Position numbers and translations under genes: made by a program. The notes beneath the pieces were generated by a model. That model was not told where the DNA came from, ran no database searches, and saw nothing but the letters and a program-made list of their open reading frames with translations. A stretch of 64,000 nt of DNA from Misgurnus anguillicaudatus (Eukaryota > Chordata > Actinopteri > Cypriniformes > Cobitidae). Shown here in pieces: positions 13,601-28,600 of the stretch. Each line of letters begins with the position of its first letter. Position 1 is the stretch's first letter. The DNA lies in NCBI RefSeq assembly GCF_027580225.2, contig NC_073339.2, positions 44,286,501-44,350,500 on the forward strand, written 5' to 3'.

Positions 13601-16600
13601 TCCGCTTGTCCTCTTTTGTATATAATGAAAGTAGATAGCATCTGAAGTGGTACTTTCAAAAGTAGGCCATTGTGCATTGTATTCGGAGACAAAGCTAAGA
13701 AATCTTGCTTTCTAATGGCACAATTGTGCTGATCTTGTGGCCTTTTGAACCAAAGGTTTTATTTTTGTCAAACTTGTGCAAAATACCAAATGGGATTCAC
13801 AAAGACAGTTTTATAGCTTTTGATAAACTGATGTTTATCTGTGATCTGCACCAAATGGCCTGTAGGCGTTGCAGTTGGTAATATAAGAGAGAGTTTGCCA
13901 TTTGTTAGCCAAAGAGTTTGTTTTTTAAGGAAAGTGTGAGTAATATTTTTAGGACCTGCACATCTGCACTTTGTAGCGGACCATCTGTATATCATCAGGT
14001 CTTTAGCACAGTTATAACAGCCCATGCATTATACTGTAAGACATGGTTCTTCTAGATTAACCCCTTATGCTCTCTTGTAGAGGACGCAGTATGAATACAA
14101 TTTCGGTTTGACACAATGAAGGCAGATTTATGGTCAGAATTGTCCTGAATGATCTCACCTCTTTGAATTGCACACAGCTGTTAAACCAAACTTTGTAAAG
14201 CCTTCGGGATAATAAAGGAGAACGTGGGTGAAGAATGTTAAGGCCAAGTGTGATTTTTAACACCCGAGGAATCGTTCCCCGGACTTTTTGACACCTTTAC
14301 TTTACGGAATGCATAGAAGTAACCAAAAAAAAATTCTAAGGTAGTTTCTCCATATATAGACATCTGGCTAGACAACAGATCTGACTGTGCTATCCAAACC
14401 TTTAAATCAGTGCAGATGTTTTCCTATTTTCGAGACGTTTTTGTTTTTCTTTTCATCGTATTTATCTGTTTTATGCAATTCATCTTATCCTGCATGTTGG
14501 ATTAAGGCCGATTGCTTGGTAAATAATGACCGTTACAATATAACAGGCTGTCATTCATTGTCGCTACCCTTTATTTTCCCAAAGCTCCTGTTCGTGTCAT
14601 CATCACCGAAGCTGGAAACCAGCCCAATTCTCATCCGATCCAGTGGAACGCCCCCCCTTCTGCCCACATCACTCAATATATTCTGAAGTGGAGAGTTGTA
14701 AGTCTTGTTGCGCAATTCATTTCACTTTACACAATGGGAAATAGCATCGCAGTTGAATTTTTATAGTGATATATAGATTTGATGATGTTGACCAGGGGTC
14801 CCACACTTCTTGAAAAGTAAAGCCAAAATATATTGATCGCCCCCTGGTGGCTGCATACAGTAGATCATAATGACAGCCCTCTCTATGTTAACAAATAGAA
14901 CGCGATATGAACTTACGAAATTACACTTAAAAAAATTATATTAATTTTAGTTATTTATTATAACGCTTATTACTCTTAAGTGTTCATTTTCTAATAAGTT
15001 TGATTTTAAGGGGACATACCTTAAAAATCTGACTTTTTTCTATGTTTAAGTGCTATAACTGGGTCCCCAGTGCTTCTATCAACCTAGAAAATGTGAAAAA
15101 GATCAACACAGTAACTTAGTTTTGGTAAACCATTCTCTGCAAGCATGTGGAAAAAAATAGGTCATTGAAATTTGGCTCCCCTTGTGATGTCAGAAGGGGA
15201 TTATACCGCCCCTTAATAGATGCTATTACAAAGAGTTGTGACGACGAACGGGAAAATGGACAGTGCAGTGGATGTGATATTAGTAAACCTACCAACATCA
15301 ACGTCAAAGTGATGTTTGAAATGACTTATCGCAAGAGAAAAACTATGTTTTATCTATGTCGGATATCATCAATTAGTAAAAACAGCATAATTTCACAAAT
15401 GTTTTTTATTGGCATTTAGAAAATATTGCATAAGTTTTGCGCATATCTGTAATGGCAACGCAGCTTATGATATTACCGGTTGATCTTAGTAATAAACTTT
15501 AACTTTATTTATTCATTTTAATCTGGATTCTGTGAACAGGAGACATTTTGTTCATGTTTGAGTGCATGCTTTCTGTCAAAGGACAGGATGAGATTTCATC
15601 ACAAACAAACAAGCCACAGTCCTTGAACTGAAAAACACACATTTGCTTTTCACTGACTGAAATAGTCAAAGTTGTTCATGTGGGTGATTCTCACGAAAAC
15701 TTGGTTTTAAAAATGTCAAGCATGAAAATGTAAAAATTGCTTAAATTTACTTTTTTCCCACCAGACATTGAAAAACAAAGTCTGGAGTAAATGGGAAAAT
15801 TAATTTAAAAACTTTTACTTATCATTTAACACTTTTTTGTAACATAATTAAAAAAAAATAGTCCAAAAAATCTCATTACCGCAACAGTCAGAAAACATCA
15901 ACACTGACATATTTTCAAAATGACATGATAAACCTGAAAGAACATAATTTGGAGATTCTGCACATGCATTTAAAATCAAAGTATTATGCTTCTATTAATT
16001 AAATTAACATTTAATAAGCATCTGTTGCGGTAATGATAATCAAAATGTCGTGTAAGCATTCTGACAAGACAATATTTCAAATTAACTGTAAAAAAATGAT
16101 CTTACCTGGTAGCCATCTTGAAGTAACTGGTCCATGTGCTTGGTCACTCAAAATCAAACTTTATTAAAATTCTGTATGTGTGCTTAAACTGTTCTCAAAA
16201 AGTGTTGCGGAGGATGAGAACATCAGGCATGGACACATCATTTTCCTAATTTTTCTTCATTATTATTATACATGAATATTCAGTAAATATTTTTTCTGTC
16301 ATCTAAAGTAGTCTAGCAAAACATCCATTTATTTTTTTTCTTAATATTTTTGTGTTAATTTGATTAAATTACAACATAACGCATGTTCAAACAAAGCCGG
16401 ACACATTGCGGTAATGAGAATTTCAGCAGAAAATGAGATAAAATTTCCAATTATAAATTCTTATGTTGAAATCACACATTGTGCAAGGTAGAACACAGTA
16501 TTGTGTTAATTCTGATGCTTTTTAATGTTACTATATTACACATTTTAAAGCTAAAAGCATTAGTGCCGTGGTGTTTCAATGGTTTCGTGAGAATCACCCA

Positions 16601-19600
16601 TGTGTTTATCTTATAAACCAACATAAAAAAGCTTTGCAGTTATATCTATCACCAGAATGTAGGAAATTGAAATTATAATTGTGTATATGTTTGTCTCGAG
16701 TAATATTTGGACAGCATTTCATTTTTCCAAGCCATTTAAAGTCCAACCCTGTTTTTCTCACAATGAATCTTAATATGTATAAATACAGTTTCTGTTTTTG
16801 ATGTTAAATGTCATGTTTTTCCCCAGTGCTGCTGAGTATTAAGGAAATGAAGCATAATATCCAAGCTGTCTGTTTAAAGTCAATCTGGCAACTCTGACGA
16901 ATGTTCAACGTTGTTTTTTTTTTTTTACATTTCTGCACTTTTTCAGCATGTCGCATTTTCCTTTCACAGAAAAACTCACGCTCGCCCTGGAAAGAGGCGA
17001 CCATTCCCGGGCACATCAACTCCCACACCATTTCAGGCCTAAAACCGGGTTTGACGTATGAAGGTCAACTCATCAGCATTTTGCGATACGGACCCAGAGA
17101 GGTCACTCGCTTTGACTTCACAACTACATACGGCTCTCGTAAGTCGATTTTTCTCTTTTAATTATATTGAATCTGAAGTATTTTCTTCCCAATCGACCAA
17201 GCGAACTCGGGAATCTGATTTCACAGACGAAATGGAACGCAATGCATTCTGGGAGTTTATGCTATGGAAGTAGTGGTAGTTGCTGTGAAGACTGGAGAAA
17301 TTGTTGCTAACGATTTCATTTTACAGACTTAAAATGTGTCCAAAATGACGAAATCTTGCTGTGTAGTTCATTGTCATAACCGCAGTCATGTTCGCCGTGG
17401 GAAAAAAAATCTTAAATGTCCGATTTTTCAGCTTTCCCACTTGGAAACAGCACTATGGCGCGCAGATGTCCGAGTTAACCAAACGGCGTCGCATGGCATG
17501 GGTTGCCGCAGTAAGACGACAAAATATAACCGTTAAATGGATTTCTAAAAAGAAATATGTAAACCTTTTTGTTGTTTTTGTTGTCAGTAACTTCTTATCA
17601 GTTATTTGGGCTTTTGAATTTCCGTAACTGCATACTAGACTAGCGTCTGTTCGCTTGTGGGCAGCATAAAACATGGCGGATCCTTCCCACAATGCATTGC
17701 AATGCAATTCGCAATGACGTTGATTCCCGAGCTCCAAAAATCTCCATTTAAATCGTTCAACTCAAATCAGTCACCATCTAATAGAACAGCTTTACCATGA
17801 TGGCACCTCATTGAACTTGATATTGGAAACATTTCCCATTTCTAAAGCCCACCATAACTCCATCATATAATAGTTTTAAATTGGTAGATCGTGTTAGCAG
17901 CACAAATCTCAAGGGTTTAATTGTCAAGAATCACCCATACTAAAAAAATACTGTAATGCACTGTAAGTCACTCTGGATAAATGCATCTCCCCAAGCATGA
18001 AACATTACTTACTTATATTGCAGTGGCCAGAGCAGAAGGCGAGACCACCCAGCCCGCGCCCGAGGTGGACACCTCAGAATCTGTCACTGAGATCACCTCT
18101 AGCGGATTCGTGATCTCATGGGTGTCTGCGTCCGACACCGTATCTGGATTCAGAGTGGAATATGAGCTCTCGGAGGACGGAGCTCAGCCACAGGTGATCG
18201 GTGAGTGTTATCAGAGATCGGGTCTTGTTGAAGAATGTCTGTGAGAAACGCTTGACATGAATATTTTGCATTTAAGTAATATGGATATATATGAATGTAA
18301 ATAGACGCTTTTTAAAGCATCATTAAATATGTAACTGAATCATTATTTTGTTTATCGTAAAAAAAAACAGACCTCCCTAGATCAACCACATCAGTCAACC
18401 TACAAGATCTTCTGCCTGGTCGTAGATACAACGTACAAGTGTTTGAAGTCAATCCTGATGGAGACACGAATCTCATCTTGACGACCACACAGACCACCGG
18501 TAAGCTGACCGCCACTGCCGTTGACAAATTGGAGAAGCCAAGTTATTCAACTAAACAATAGCACAGAACAGCAGGCTGAATAGGTGTCCGTACATTTTAA
18601 CGTAACATAAACAGTTATTTACACAATACACAATAGCATACAGAACATACCTGGGAGGCTGAATAGGCTAAATTAAGCAGCATAGACTGGACTCTCGCGG
18701 CTGTAGACGGTAATGTTTTCTTTTGGTTCATATGAAATAATTTTTGGCATATAAGTCGCACCTGAACTTAAGTTCCAGGACCAGCCAAACTATAAAAAAG
18801 TGTGACTTATTGTCCGGAAAATACGATACCTAACCTATAACCTGTTTTACATGGCAGCGATTTTGTGTAAATTGTGCAGTGTGGATTGTGCGAAAATGTA
18901 CAATTATCAGAATAAAGCAACCCCACTCCCAATCCCATCGCCAGTAGAGCGAAAGCAGATCGTATCAATCAATCAGAATGTACGAATTAAATTCATACGA
19001 ATTAGCCACATTATATGTATTTATTGTCATGAGATTGTGTTGGAGAAATGTAGGGCTGTGTATCGGCAAGAATCTCGCGATACGATATGCATTGCGATAC
19101 TTTGGTGACGATGTAATATGTTGAGCTAATTTGATACTGTAACGAACCGATACGATGTATTGGGATATTTCGTTTTAGAAATATAATAGTATATTAATTT
19201 ACAAATATGCAAACCGTAGCAAAAAATTGCGGCACACCAGCAATACTTCCTGTCATGTTTAACTTGAGAGATAAGAAGAAACTCCAAATGAAACAACTGT
19301 CATGAATCTTAATATGATTTTTATTAAAATCATATATATATTCGATATGGATTGACAATTACGATACTCACACGTGACAATATTTTCCTATAGTATCATA
19401 TAGTGGTGTGGTTACGGCCAGTGTTGGGGAAAGTTACTTTTAAAAGTAATGCATTACAATTTTAAGTTACTCCCAAAAAAAGTAACTAATTGCGTTACTT
19501 AGTTACTTTTGATGGAAAGTAATGCTAATGTTACTTTTTAGCTACTTTTGCATTACTTTTTCTTGTCTTAGCCTTGCAGGTGTTTTTTATGACTGAAAAG

Positions 19601-22600
19601 TTCTGCATTCAGAAATTGCATCACAAAAATTTTGAGTTTCTGAATTAAACTGTTCCCAGACAGGCGTGTAAGCATAGAGTGCATAATACGTCTAGTTTAA
19701 TTCAGTACATATTTTTTAATTGAATTAATCAAACTAAAAAAGTAACTTGCATTACTTATTTAAAAAAGTAACTGAAATATTAATTATAAAGTTATGCGTT
19801 ACTTTACTCGTTACTTCAGAAAAGTAATATCATTACGTAATGCACGTTACTGGTAATGCGTTACTCCCAAAACTGGTTACGGCATCTATCCGTTTCTGTG
19901 GTAACCAAAACCGACTCAACTCTTCGATCTGTCTGTTTACAGCACCCGATGCGCCAACCAATCACGAGGTCACAGATGTTCGAGAGACGTCCATGGTTAT
20001 CAGATGGTCCAAGCCTAAGGCACCGATCACTAGTGAGTACTGGTTAAACCTTCATGGATACTAACTCTCAATTGTCTTCTAGTTGTGTATCGCATGTAAA
20101 CATTCACACGTTTGCAGGTTACCGTGTGGTTTACACACCGTCCATTGAGGGCAGCAGCACTGAACTCATCCTGCCTGAGACTGAGACATCGGTGACGTTG
20201 GGTGGCCTTCGACCTGGCTTGCAGTACAACGTCAGTATTTACTCAGTGAAAGACAACATGGAGAGCAAACCTTTAGACATTCAGATCAGCACTGCTGGAC
20301 AACAACAGCCTGGTAAGATATAAAAATTATGCTGATATAGTGAGAAGAAACAGAGAAATTTTGCAGGCAGGACTTGAACCTGTACCTCCCACATGAACAC
20401 CCATCACATCTGGTTCACCAAGGTTATAAAAAACATATGTTTATTTTTTTATTTTGTAGCTTTTGCTTGCCCTATATTTGTTTAAAAATGTTTATACTTT
20501 ACAATTTACATTTTATCAAAAGGTTGTTGATTCATTTTTCTCCCAACCAAGCTTTTTGGCCAAAGTGCCCAAGTTTGCCTCTCAGATGTACAAATGTCTG
20601 CCAGTTTTCTGCCTTTTCAAAGTAAGATTTGACACTTGCGGATGCCGAAATTGGAAGCTTTATTGCTTGCTCAGAGCCAGGATGACCTTATAAGGATGAA
20701 CTAGGACGTTTTGAGTCCTTTTTTGTTCTCGCTGAATCGTGCCAGTTAACGTCTCTTTATCAAACACAAGCTCTTTGTCTGTGATCTTTTTTAAGTTAAT
20801 TAGACTTCAGTTTTTTGGCACGCAAAAGCATTTGATGATTATATACAGACATGCTTTATTATATTAATATGTATTTGCCATTGCTCATACCTAGAGTATA
20901 GGTAGGAATTCCAGCCAAAGGAATTTTATGGGAATGACTCCTTAAACTGTGCAGCTTTCTGGGAAACAATCAGACTCGTCGTATGTTCATAGTACTGCAA
21001 AAAATAATTTATTAAAGGAGCCACCTATAGACTGTTTCAGCAGTAATAACATAAACAAGCGGCTGTCGCGATCCGCACGTAATTTCTGGTAAACTCCGCT
21101 AAAAATAAATAACAACAAAGTTCTTTAAACTTAGTTTATTTATAGAACAAACAAACAACACATAGATTACCTAGGAAACCAAAACATTTGTTATTTTCGA
21201 CGAGGCATTTGTTCAAGAGATCAGTTTAGCAACTCCATTAAAAAAACGAAACCGGAAGTAAGGTGTATCACGTCCGTCCGATGAAACCGTCTATAGGCCA
21301 TAGGACTTTTTAAACTATTGCATTACGGCCTTGTGCACTGTAAACATTCCTTATTGCACTTTAATCAATTTGAAATTAAAATTAATAAAATCTTTACCTG
21401 TGAGTGAGGAGTTGCTATAAATTCTAAAAATAAAGTTAAAATTACTTAAGCTAATTCAACTTTACTTTTATAATTTATAACAACTCCCTAGTCAAAAAAG
21501 TTTAAATTAATTGTAAATTTAAGTTGATAAAACTTAAGAATTAAAGTGCAACAAGGATTTTTTTTATGGTGTTGTGACATGTTTTCTGCCAAAAAATGTA
21601 AAAGCCTGTTTGTAGTCTTAAAATGCTGTTTAATAAAAATTACTTTGTTTATTAATAAATTCAGTTATATCTGAAGATAGATAGACATTTGTTGTATCCC
21701 ATACGGCAAAAAAAAAAAAAAATTATTTCAGCAAAAATATGTTTTAATTACATGCTAATACATTTTGTAAAAAGTCAAGTTTAATTAAATATATATTTTG
21801 AATTTAAAAATATATTTAGTTTTAACATTCATATATTAACATATATTTCAAATGAATTTGGGTGCAACAAATAAATTTCAAATTTTACAACCCATAAAAG
21901 TTTCTATAAAATGTAAAATTTGAAGTATATTTTTGCAGTTGAAAATATATCAAATTTTTATATTTTTATGTTTACAGGTTTGTAACATACACAGTTTTTC
22001 TTCCAATGCATCGTGAATATTAATGCTTTAAAATATATTTTATTTGAATCTTTTCAAACTTGTAACATACAAACATTTGTAACGTACAGTTTTTTATTCC
22101 AATGTGACGTAAATATAAATGCTTTAGGGGCGGTTCACATTTCGCGTCTTTAGGGGCAGTTCACATATCGCATCTAAACATCTGCGTGGAAAACATGACC
22201 GTCTATTGGTTCTTGTCACATGGCCTGCGGTGCGCTTGCGGCATTCTAGAAAGTTGAAATGTTTTTAACTCAATACGGTGCGGACACGCCTGGACAAAAC
22301 AAGCGTGTCGCTTCCATTATGAGCGTGCATACCGCGCGCCTACATTTGAAGTAACAAACTTGAGCGCGCAAAAGACGCGAAATGTGAATCACATATATTT
22401 ATATTTATAAGATATTTATAAAATATTTTTCAATTTATATTTATAAAATATATTGGTGAAAGATACATTATTATAAACATATTTCAAAATATATTTCAGT
22501 ACATATATTTTTTTGGCCGCACTTTTGTATTTTGAAATATATATAAAATTATATTTGAAAATATATTTTTTTGCCGTATGGTATTGGTTGTAAGATGCAT

Positions 22601-25600
22601 TTTTTGTACAGCTGCTTAAAAACCATATGTACTGTGAAAAGCGCTATACAAATAAATTTGTGCAGTAGAGCAGTAAACGATTACAATTTCTTTTTCCATT
22701 TCATTAACAGAGAAGGTCCAAGCCCCCACTGACCTGCAGTTCTATGAAGTTACCGATACCAAGATCACCATCACATGGACTGGTCCTCCCCAAGAGGTTT
22801 CCGGATACCGCGTGACCTTTGCCCCCGTCAGCACCGACGGCCAAACCCATAGACCGATTAACTATCCCATCACAAGTAACGCTTACGCCGAGCTCACGCA
22901 CCTGCAGCCGGGAACTCTTTATCGTTTCCATATCTATGCCATCAGCGGAGCGGTGGAGAGTAAACCGCTGGTTGGGGAGAAATCTACCAGTGAGTACTTT
23001 AGTTTTAGCAGTCACTCATTTTCATTGTATGTTGCATATAACATCATGTTTGGGATTTTGTTGCATCATTTTTGCCTTTAGTGAGGACAAATATATTGAT
23101 CAGTTTATAAGAAACACATATTCTGCAAACAAGAAATATCTTGGCTACCTCACAAAGTCCAAATGTATATAAAAACCAATAAACCCACTCAATGTTCTCC
23201 TTCCTCAGAACCCGAAGCCCCTACCGACCTGCGCTTTACAGACATCACTGAGGACAGCGCTTTAGTCATCTGGGGCGTCCCCAGATCACAGATCACTGGC
23301 TATCGTCTCTTTATCAGCATGGGAAGTTCAAGACCTGAACAGTTTAAGATCCCGGGTGGCCAGTCTGAGTATACCCTCAGTAAACTTAAGCCCGACACAG
23401 AGTACATGGTCACCCTGTATTCAGAGCAAGGCAACACCCTCAGCGAAGGAGTCACTGAAGTCTTCAGAACATGTGCGTTTCATTAAGTCTTGAGTATTGG
23501 AGGTGCAAAACACAGGGACTAAATATTGTGTTTTTTTAGGATACTAAACGGCCTTTTATTTTTAACAAGACGACAGAAAGTTCCCCAGTCACAGATATTT
23601 CAGTGTTAATAGTTTTCAGTTGTTACATAAAAAGCACTAGGCATATAGTTGTAAGTTGTATGAGGTTTGGAAGAGCAAAAACAGGAAACAAAATGGCAGT
23701 GGAAGTCATGATGTCATAAAGTTCCTTTTGAAGTTGGGGTTGTAGATTTCCGCCGACATTTCCAAACTGGAATCGAGCGCCGTTATTTTCCCTCCAAGTA
23801 GAAATGGAAAATCAAGACTTTCCAAGTAGCATGAATATGTTGCTCTCCTGTGCCCCCTATGGGCAGGCGTGAGTAAAGTCTGTTTTTTTAATACCCCCTT
23901 CTCTTATGCTTGTTTTCTCAGCTCAACCGATGGGCAATGCACCTCGATTCACCACTGAAGTCACAGACACAGCCATCATCATTTCATGGACCCCTGTGCG
24001 ACGATTCAGCTACAGGGTATTAACATTTACAGATATATATACTGAGATAATGTTCAAAACTATCTTCTGCTCTAAAATCCAGTTTTAATTTACATTAGAT
24101 GGTTTTACATGGTTTCTAGCTGCACTAAATGGTTGGACACTAAGACTACCAGCTTATGGGGCCATCTTGGTCAGGCTGGGTAGAGAGTTGTAAAACCACC
24201 TTAAACCAGCTAAAAACTACCTAATATGATCCAAAAACCCACCTGACCTGTTTAAGCTGGTATGAACAGTTTCTGGGTTCGTGAGCATGTATGTCTTTTC
24301 TCAATCTGTCTCTCAGTTGACCGTCATGCCTTCACTTGGTGGCGAATCTCCTAGGGATGAAACCTCTGACACGGGCAGTCTGATTGTTTCCGGTCTGACT
24401 CCAGGAGTGGAGTACACTTACAGCATGCAGCCCTTGTTCAATGGTCGAAAACATGGCAACCCGATCACAAACAAAGTTGTGACCTGTAAGCAATGCAATC
24501 TAAGTCAATCCTACTTTTTTATATTGTTAAAGTTTTTTGTATAAAATAAATAAAAATGTACCTTACCACAATACACAAAGGTAAGTTGTGTATAATAGTG
24601 ATTTATAATTTGAGCTGTCGGGTCGGATTTCACAGGAAATGAAAACGTAACAAAAACGTAAAATAACAATTTAGTGTTTTAAACAGAGATGGCGACAGAG
24701 AGGCAAAAGATTACAGCTTTAAAGGTTTTACTCTCAATCGACACGAACATGGGTATTTTTATAACCGTGACTTTTTTTACGAGGTTCGGCCGTTTGTCCA
24801 CACGAAAACGTAGTATCAGGGCACTGAAACCGAACATTTTTGAAAACCCCTGTCAGAGTGAGGATTTTAAGAAACGGCGGTTGCAGTGTTGTCGTGTAGA
24901 CAGTAAAACCGGGGTTTGCAATGTCACTTTTGTTAGGCTTCTGATTGGCCAAAATGGGTTTACGATTTGGGTTACATCGCCGCCTGCTGGTGTGTCATGC
25001 TCTTGACAGGGCTTGATAGCGTGTTTTTCCTTTTTCATGTGGACGGAGATTTCTTGTAAACCGAGCATTTATGGACGAGATTTTTTTGGAGGAAAAACTC
25101 CGGTTATTAAAATACATGTGGACTAGGCCTAAGAAAGAGTTTGGTGGTGTCTGGAATCGCATACTGTGACAGTATGTACTTGGGCTCACGGGATAAGAAA
25201 GGGTCCATCGGATGAACACTTTGGGATCTTGCCGGAAGTAGTAGGTCATCCGGGTACTTTTCGCCTACTGTTTTTGGAATACTATGAATTCCGACATACT
25301 ACTCATCTCACCTACTATATAGGATGGAAGTAGGCGGTCTCAGACGCAACCTTTGATTCTTTAAAACTGTACAGTAGTGCCTCTCTGCTGGTTGAAATGT
25401 TGTTTTGTATTTAGTGATAATTTTACACCATGCAAATTTGAACAATTTTCTAACGTTACAGCTCTGTCTCCACCGACTGACCTGAATGTAGTGTCAAACC
25501 CTGCCACCGGTGAACTCAATGTGAGATGGACCGCCACCAAAACTCCTGGTAAATATTGACTGTACACTTTTTATGCAAGTCCAACTTTTCTCTGAAGCAT

Positions 25601-28600
25601 GCTGATGGACCTTAGCCCTCTTTGTAGGCGTCTGTGTGTTTGGAAAAAATAGTTAGATAAACTTTGTCTCATTACAAATTGACTCATCTCATGTTTCATT
25701 TCTTTTTTGCAATGATTCTTATAGAGTTTGTTTTATTCGTTATTATATTTTTAGTCTTTCACTCAGTTTCATTCTTTCAACTTCAAAAATACCATATAAA
25801 CACCCTGATACATACCTTGGTTCATACCTTGACTACAATATTAACACCAAAGTACATTTTTGTATGAATTTGGTCTCTGAACTATGGTTCAACTACATTT
25901 GGCATTTATTATTTTTGCATGATCTCTTTCCTCTCGTCAGACATCACTGGTTACAGAATTTCATGCACACCAACCAATGGGCAGCGTGGTAACTCTCTGG
26001 AGGAGTTTGTTTCCAGGGAAAAAACCTCAGGTACCGTTGAGAGCCTGAGTCCAGGCGTTGAGTACAACGTCAGTGTCTACACTCTTAAAAACCACCTGGA
26101 GAGCGAACCCATCTCAACCACTGTAACCCAAGGTGAGAGATCCCATATACAGTTGACATACTACATCTATAACAAATCTAAGTTGGAGGTAAGCTGAAGT
26201 CATGCTCTGATGGATCAGGGAATCACCTGATCCATGATGGTACACCTAAACTCAAACATCTTACGTAAGGTGTAGATCACACTAAGCAGCCAGAAGTCAT
26301 TTAATAGCTTTATAGAAAGGCAATGCTGGTTCTTACTGTGGTCCTTCCTGAAACAATCACATTTTTCTTTTAGCAACTCAACCACTGCATTTCCCTTCTA
26401 AGCTTAAAAACTTTTTAACAGCTAAATGGTGGAGCATACAACACAACTTTAAAGGCCCACTTAAGGACTTTCTTCAATGCGTTGATGCAAAATTTCCAAT
26501 AAAAACAGCAATTTATGGAGGTACATACTGAGTGGCTCCTCCTCCTTTTAAATTAGCCAATAGCGTTTCACTAGTTTACCTGCGCATTTAGTCTTAATGA
26601 CTATGGTAAACAAACTTTGCTTGCTGTCCTCGAAGGGAGCTCTGAACCTTCAAAGAGACCGAACCTAAGGCTGGGGGTCGAGCCCCAAGTTCAATGCCCT
26701 TGCAATAGAACTGCACAGAGGAAAAAACAGAGCAGTGAAGGAGGAGATGGGGAGGAGGAGGGATGCCGAAAGAATTGCAGCTGGATGCAGAGGCCTTGAG
26801 GCTGCCTTATGTACGCTCACAATGATGATTGACGGTCCTTAATGTTTAGGCTCCTCCCAAAACTAAATTTAATCTCACAGCCTGGAATCTGATGAGAAGC
26901 TGAAGTGCAGAGGGATGTCATAAAAATTGTTGATCCGTATTGGCGGACGTGAGAGACTAAATACGAATTTTGTCAATGTTTTGGAGCACGCTTGATTATA
27001 GACCCTTATGGCTAACATACTTAACCAAAATGCTAACTAGATGTAAAAAAAAAGTACTGCGCGAGTAACATTTGCATTACTGCCAATCACATACGCTTCC
27101 ACTATTAAAAGTAAAGCCAACAACTTCTGTATTATCAAAATTAGACTAGTTATTTGGTAGTTATCGTCCCTATGTTTAATTTGTGAGCTCTGACTATACT
27201 GCTTGCTCTGCTTTGCATGTAACATAAAGCTGGGTTTCCATCGAAACTTGAAGCAAATGACGGTGGTATTGGTAACCTAGTCACCAACAGTAAGTAAAAC
27301 AAGGCACGCTTGGAAAATGGCAACAGAAGTGCATTTAGTTACGATTTGGCAAGTTATAAATTTACTAGCAGTGCAGCTTGTTGTTGCCAAACTGAATGCT
27401 GTGCACAGAAAAAGAAATGCAAAATTTTTGATGCAGGCACTAGCCACAAGGGCATTGCAACGACATCGAACCCCATATATGGTAAAGAGACCGTCTGATA
27501 CAGCTAGATTATCAGTCACGTAGGTTTGCTAAGTAATGTTTTTATTTGGCTAATGCGTTTTCATCTCCCATGATTCCCATTTACTCTTTTTGCGCATTAT
27601 TTAAAAAAACACCTCAAGCGAGTGTAAAACATTTTTGCGAATCAAGGGATTTTATTTCTAAATTTGTCATTTCCAGTACTCGTTTCTTATGCGATCCTTC
27701 AAAATGCGCATAAAATCAGTGTGATGGAAACCCAGGTACAGATGCATTTACTGCTTTTTCCTTTTCTCTTGATGTTTTTCCTTCAGTTTGTGCATCATGA
27801 AAATTCATGTGTAATTCTCAGTAAGCATGGCTGTGTCACGTCTGAGTTAAGTTCACTGTATTGATTTGAAACCTTTGAATGTTGCAATTGACAATTGTTA
27901 AAAAAACGTCTCTCATTGTAAGACTAACTGCATTCATCCAAATCCGGATCCCTGTCACAATTGTCTTGCATGTCATTTGCATGTTAATAATTAGCTCACG
28001 TTAATTTGTTAATTGTCATTGCACCTGTTTGTCTTGTCTTCTGTGTCCTTTCCTTACCAACGCAACTTTGTAAACCGAATTAAAGATGTACCTGTGGTGG
28101 GCGATCTCAGCTTTGTCGATTTCACGGACACCACGATCGGAATTAGATGGACTCCGCTAAATTACACAGCCGTTACCGGATACCACATTACGGTAGTTCC
28201 GAGTGGGCAGAGTTCCCCGATTCTGGAAGACGTGGTGAACTCCTCCACCAGCTATTATACTGTTCGCGGACTGGAGCCTGGGATCGATTATGACATCAGT
28301 GTGACCGCCATCACCAATGACGCTGAGAGCAAGCCATCAGTCATCACGCAGCAAACTCAGTCTGGTGAATTATTCCACATAGGATCTTTATTATATTTTG
28401 GGGGGATGTAAGGGGAGTAAAAAAGGAGAAGCAAAAACCTTCTGTGAGCAGACCACGATCTTGTTAACAGTCAACTAAATAATCTGAAAAAGTTAGGAAT
28501 GGTAATATAAATGATAAAATCCCATTTCTTATAGCTAGTTATCATATCTAGTTGTAAAAAATTTAGCAGGTTTCACTCCATGGCCACTGTTATATCAAAA

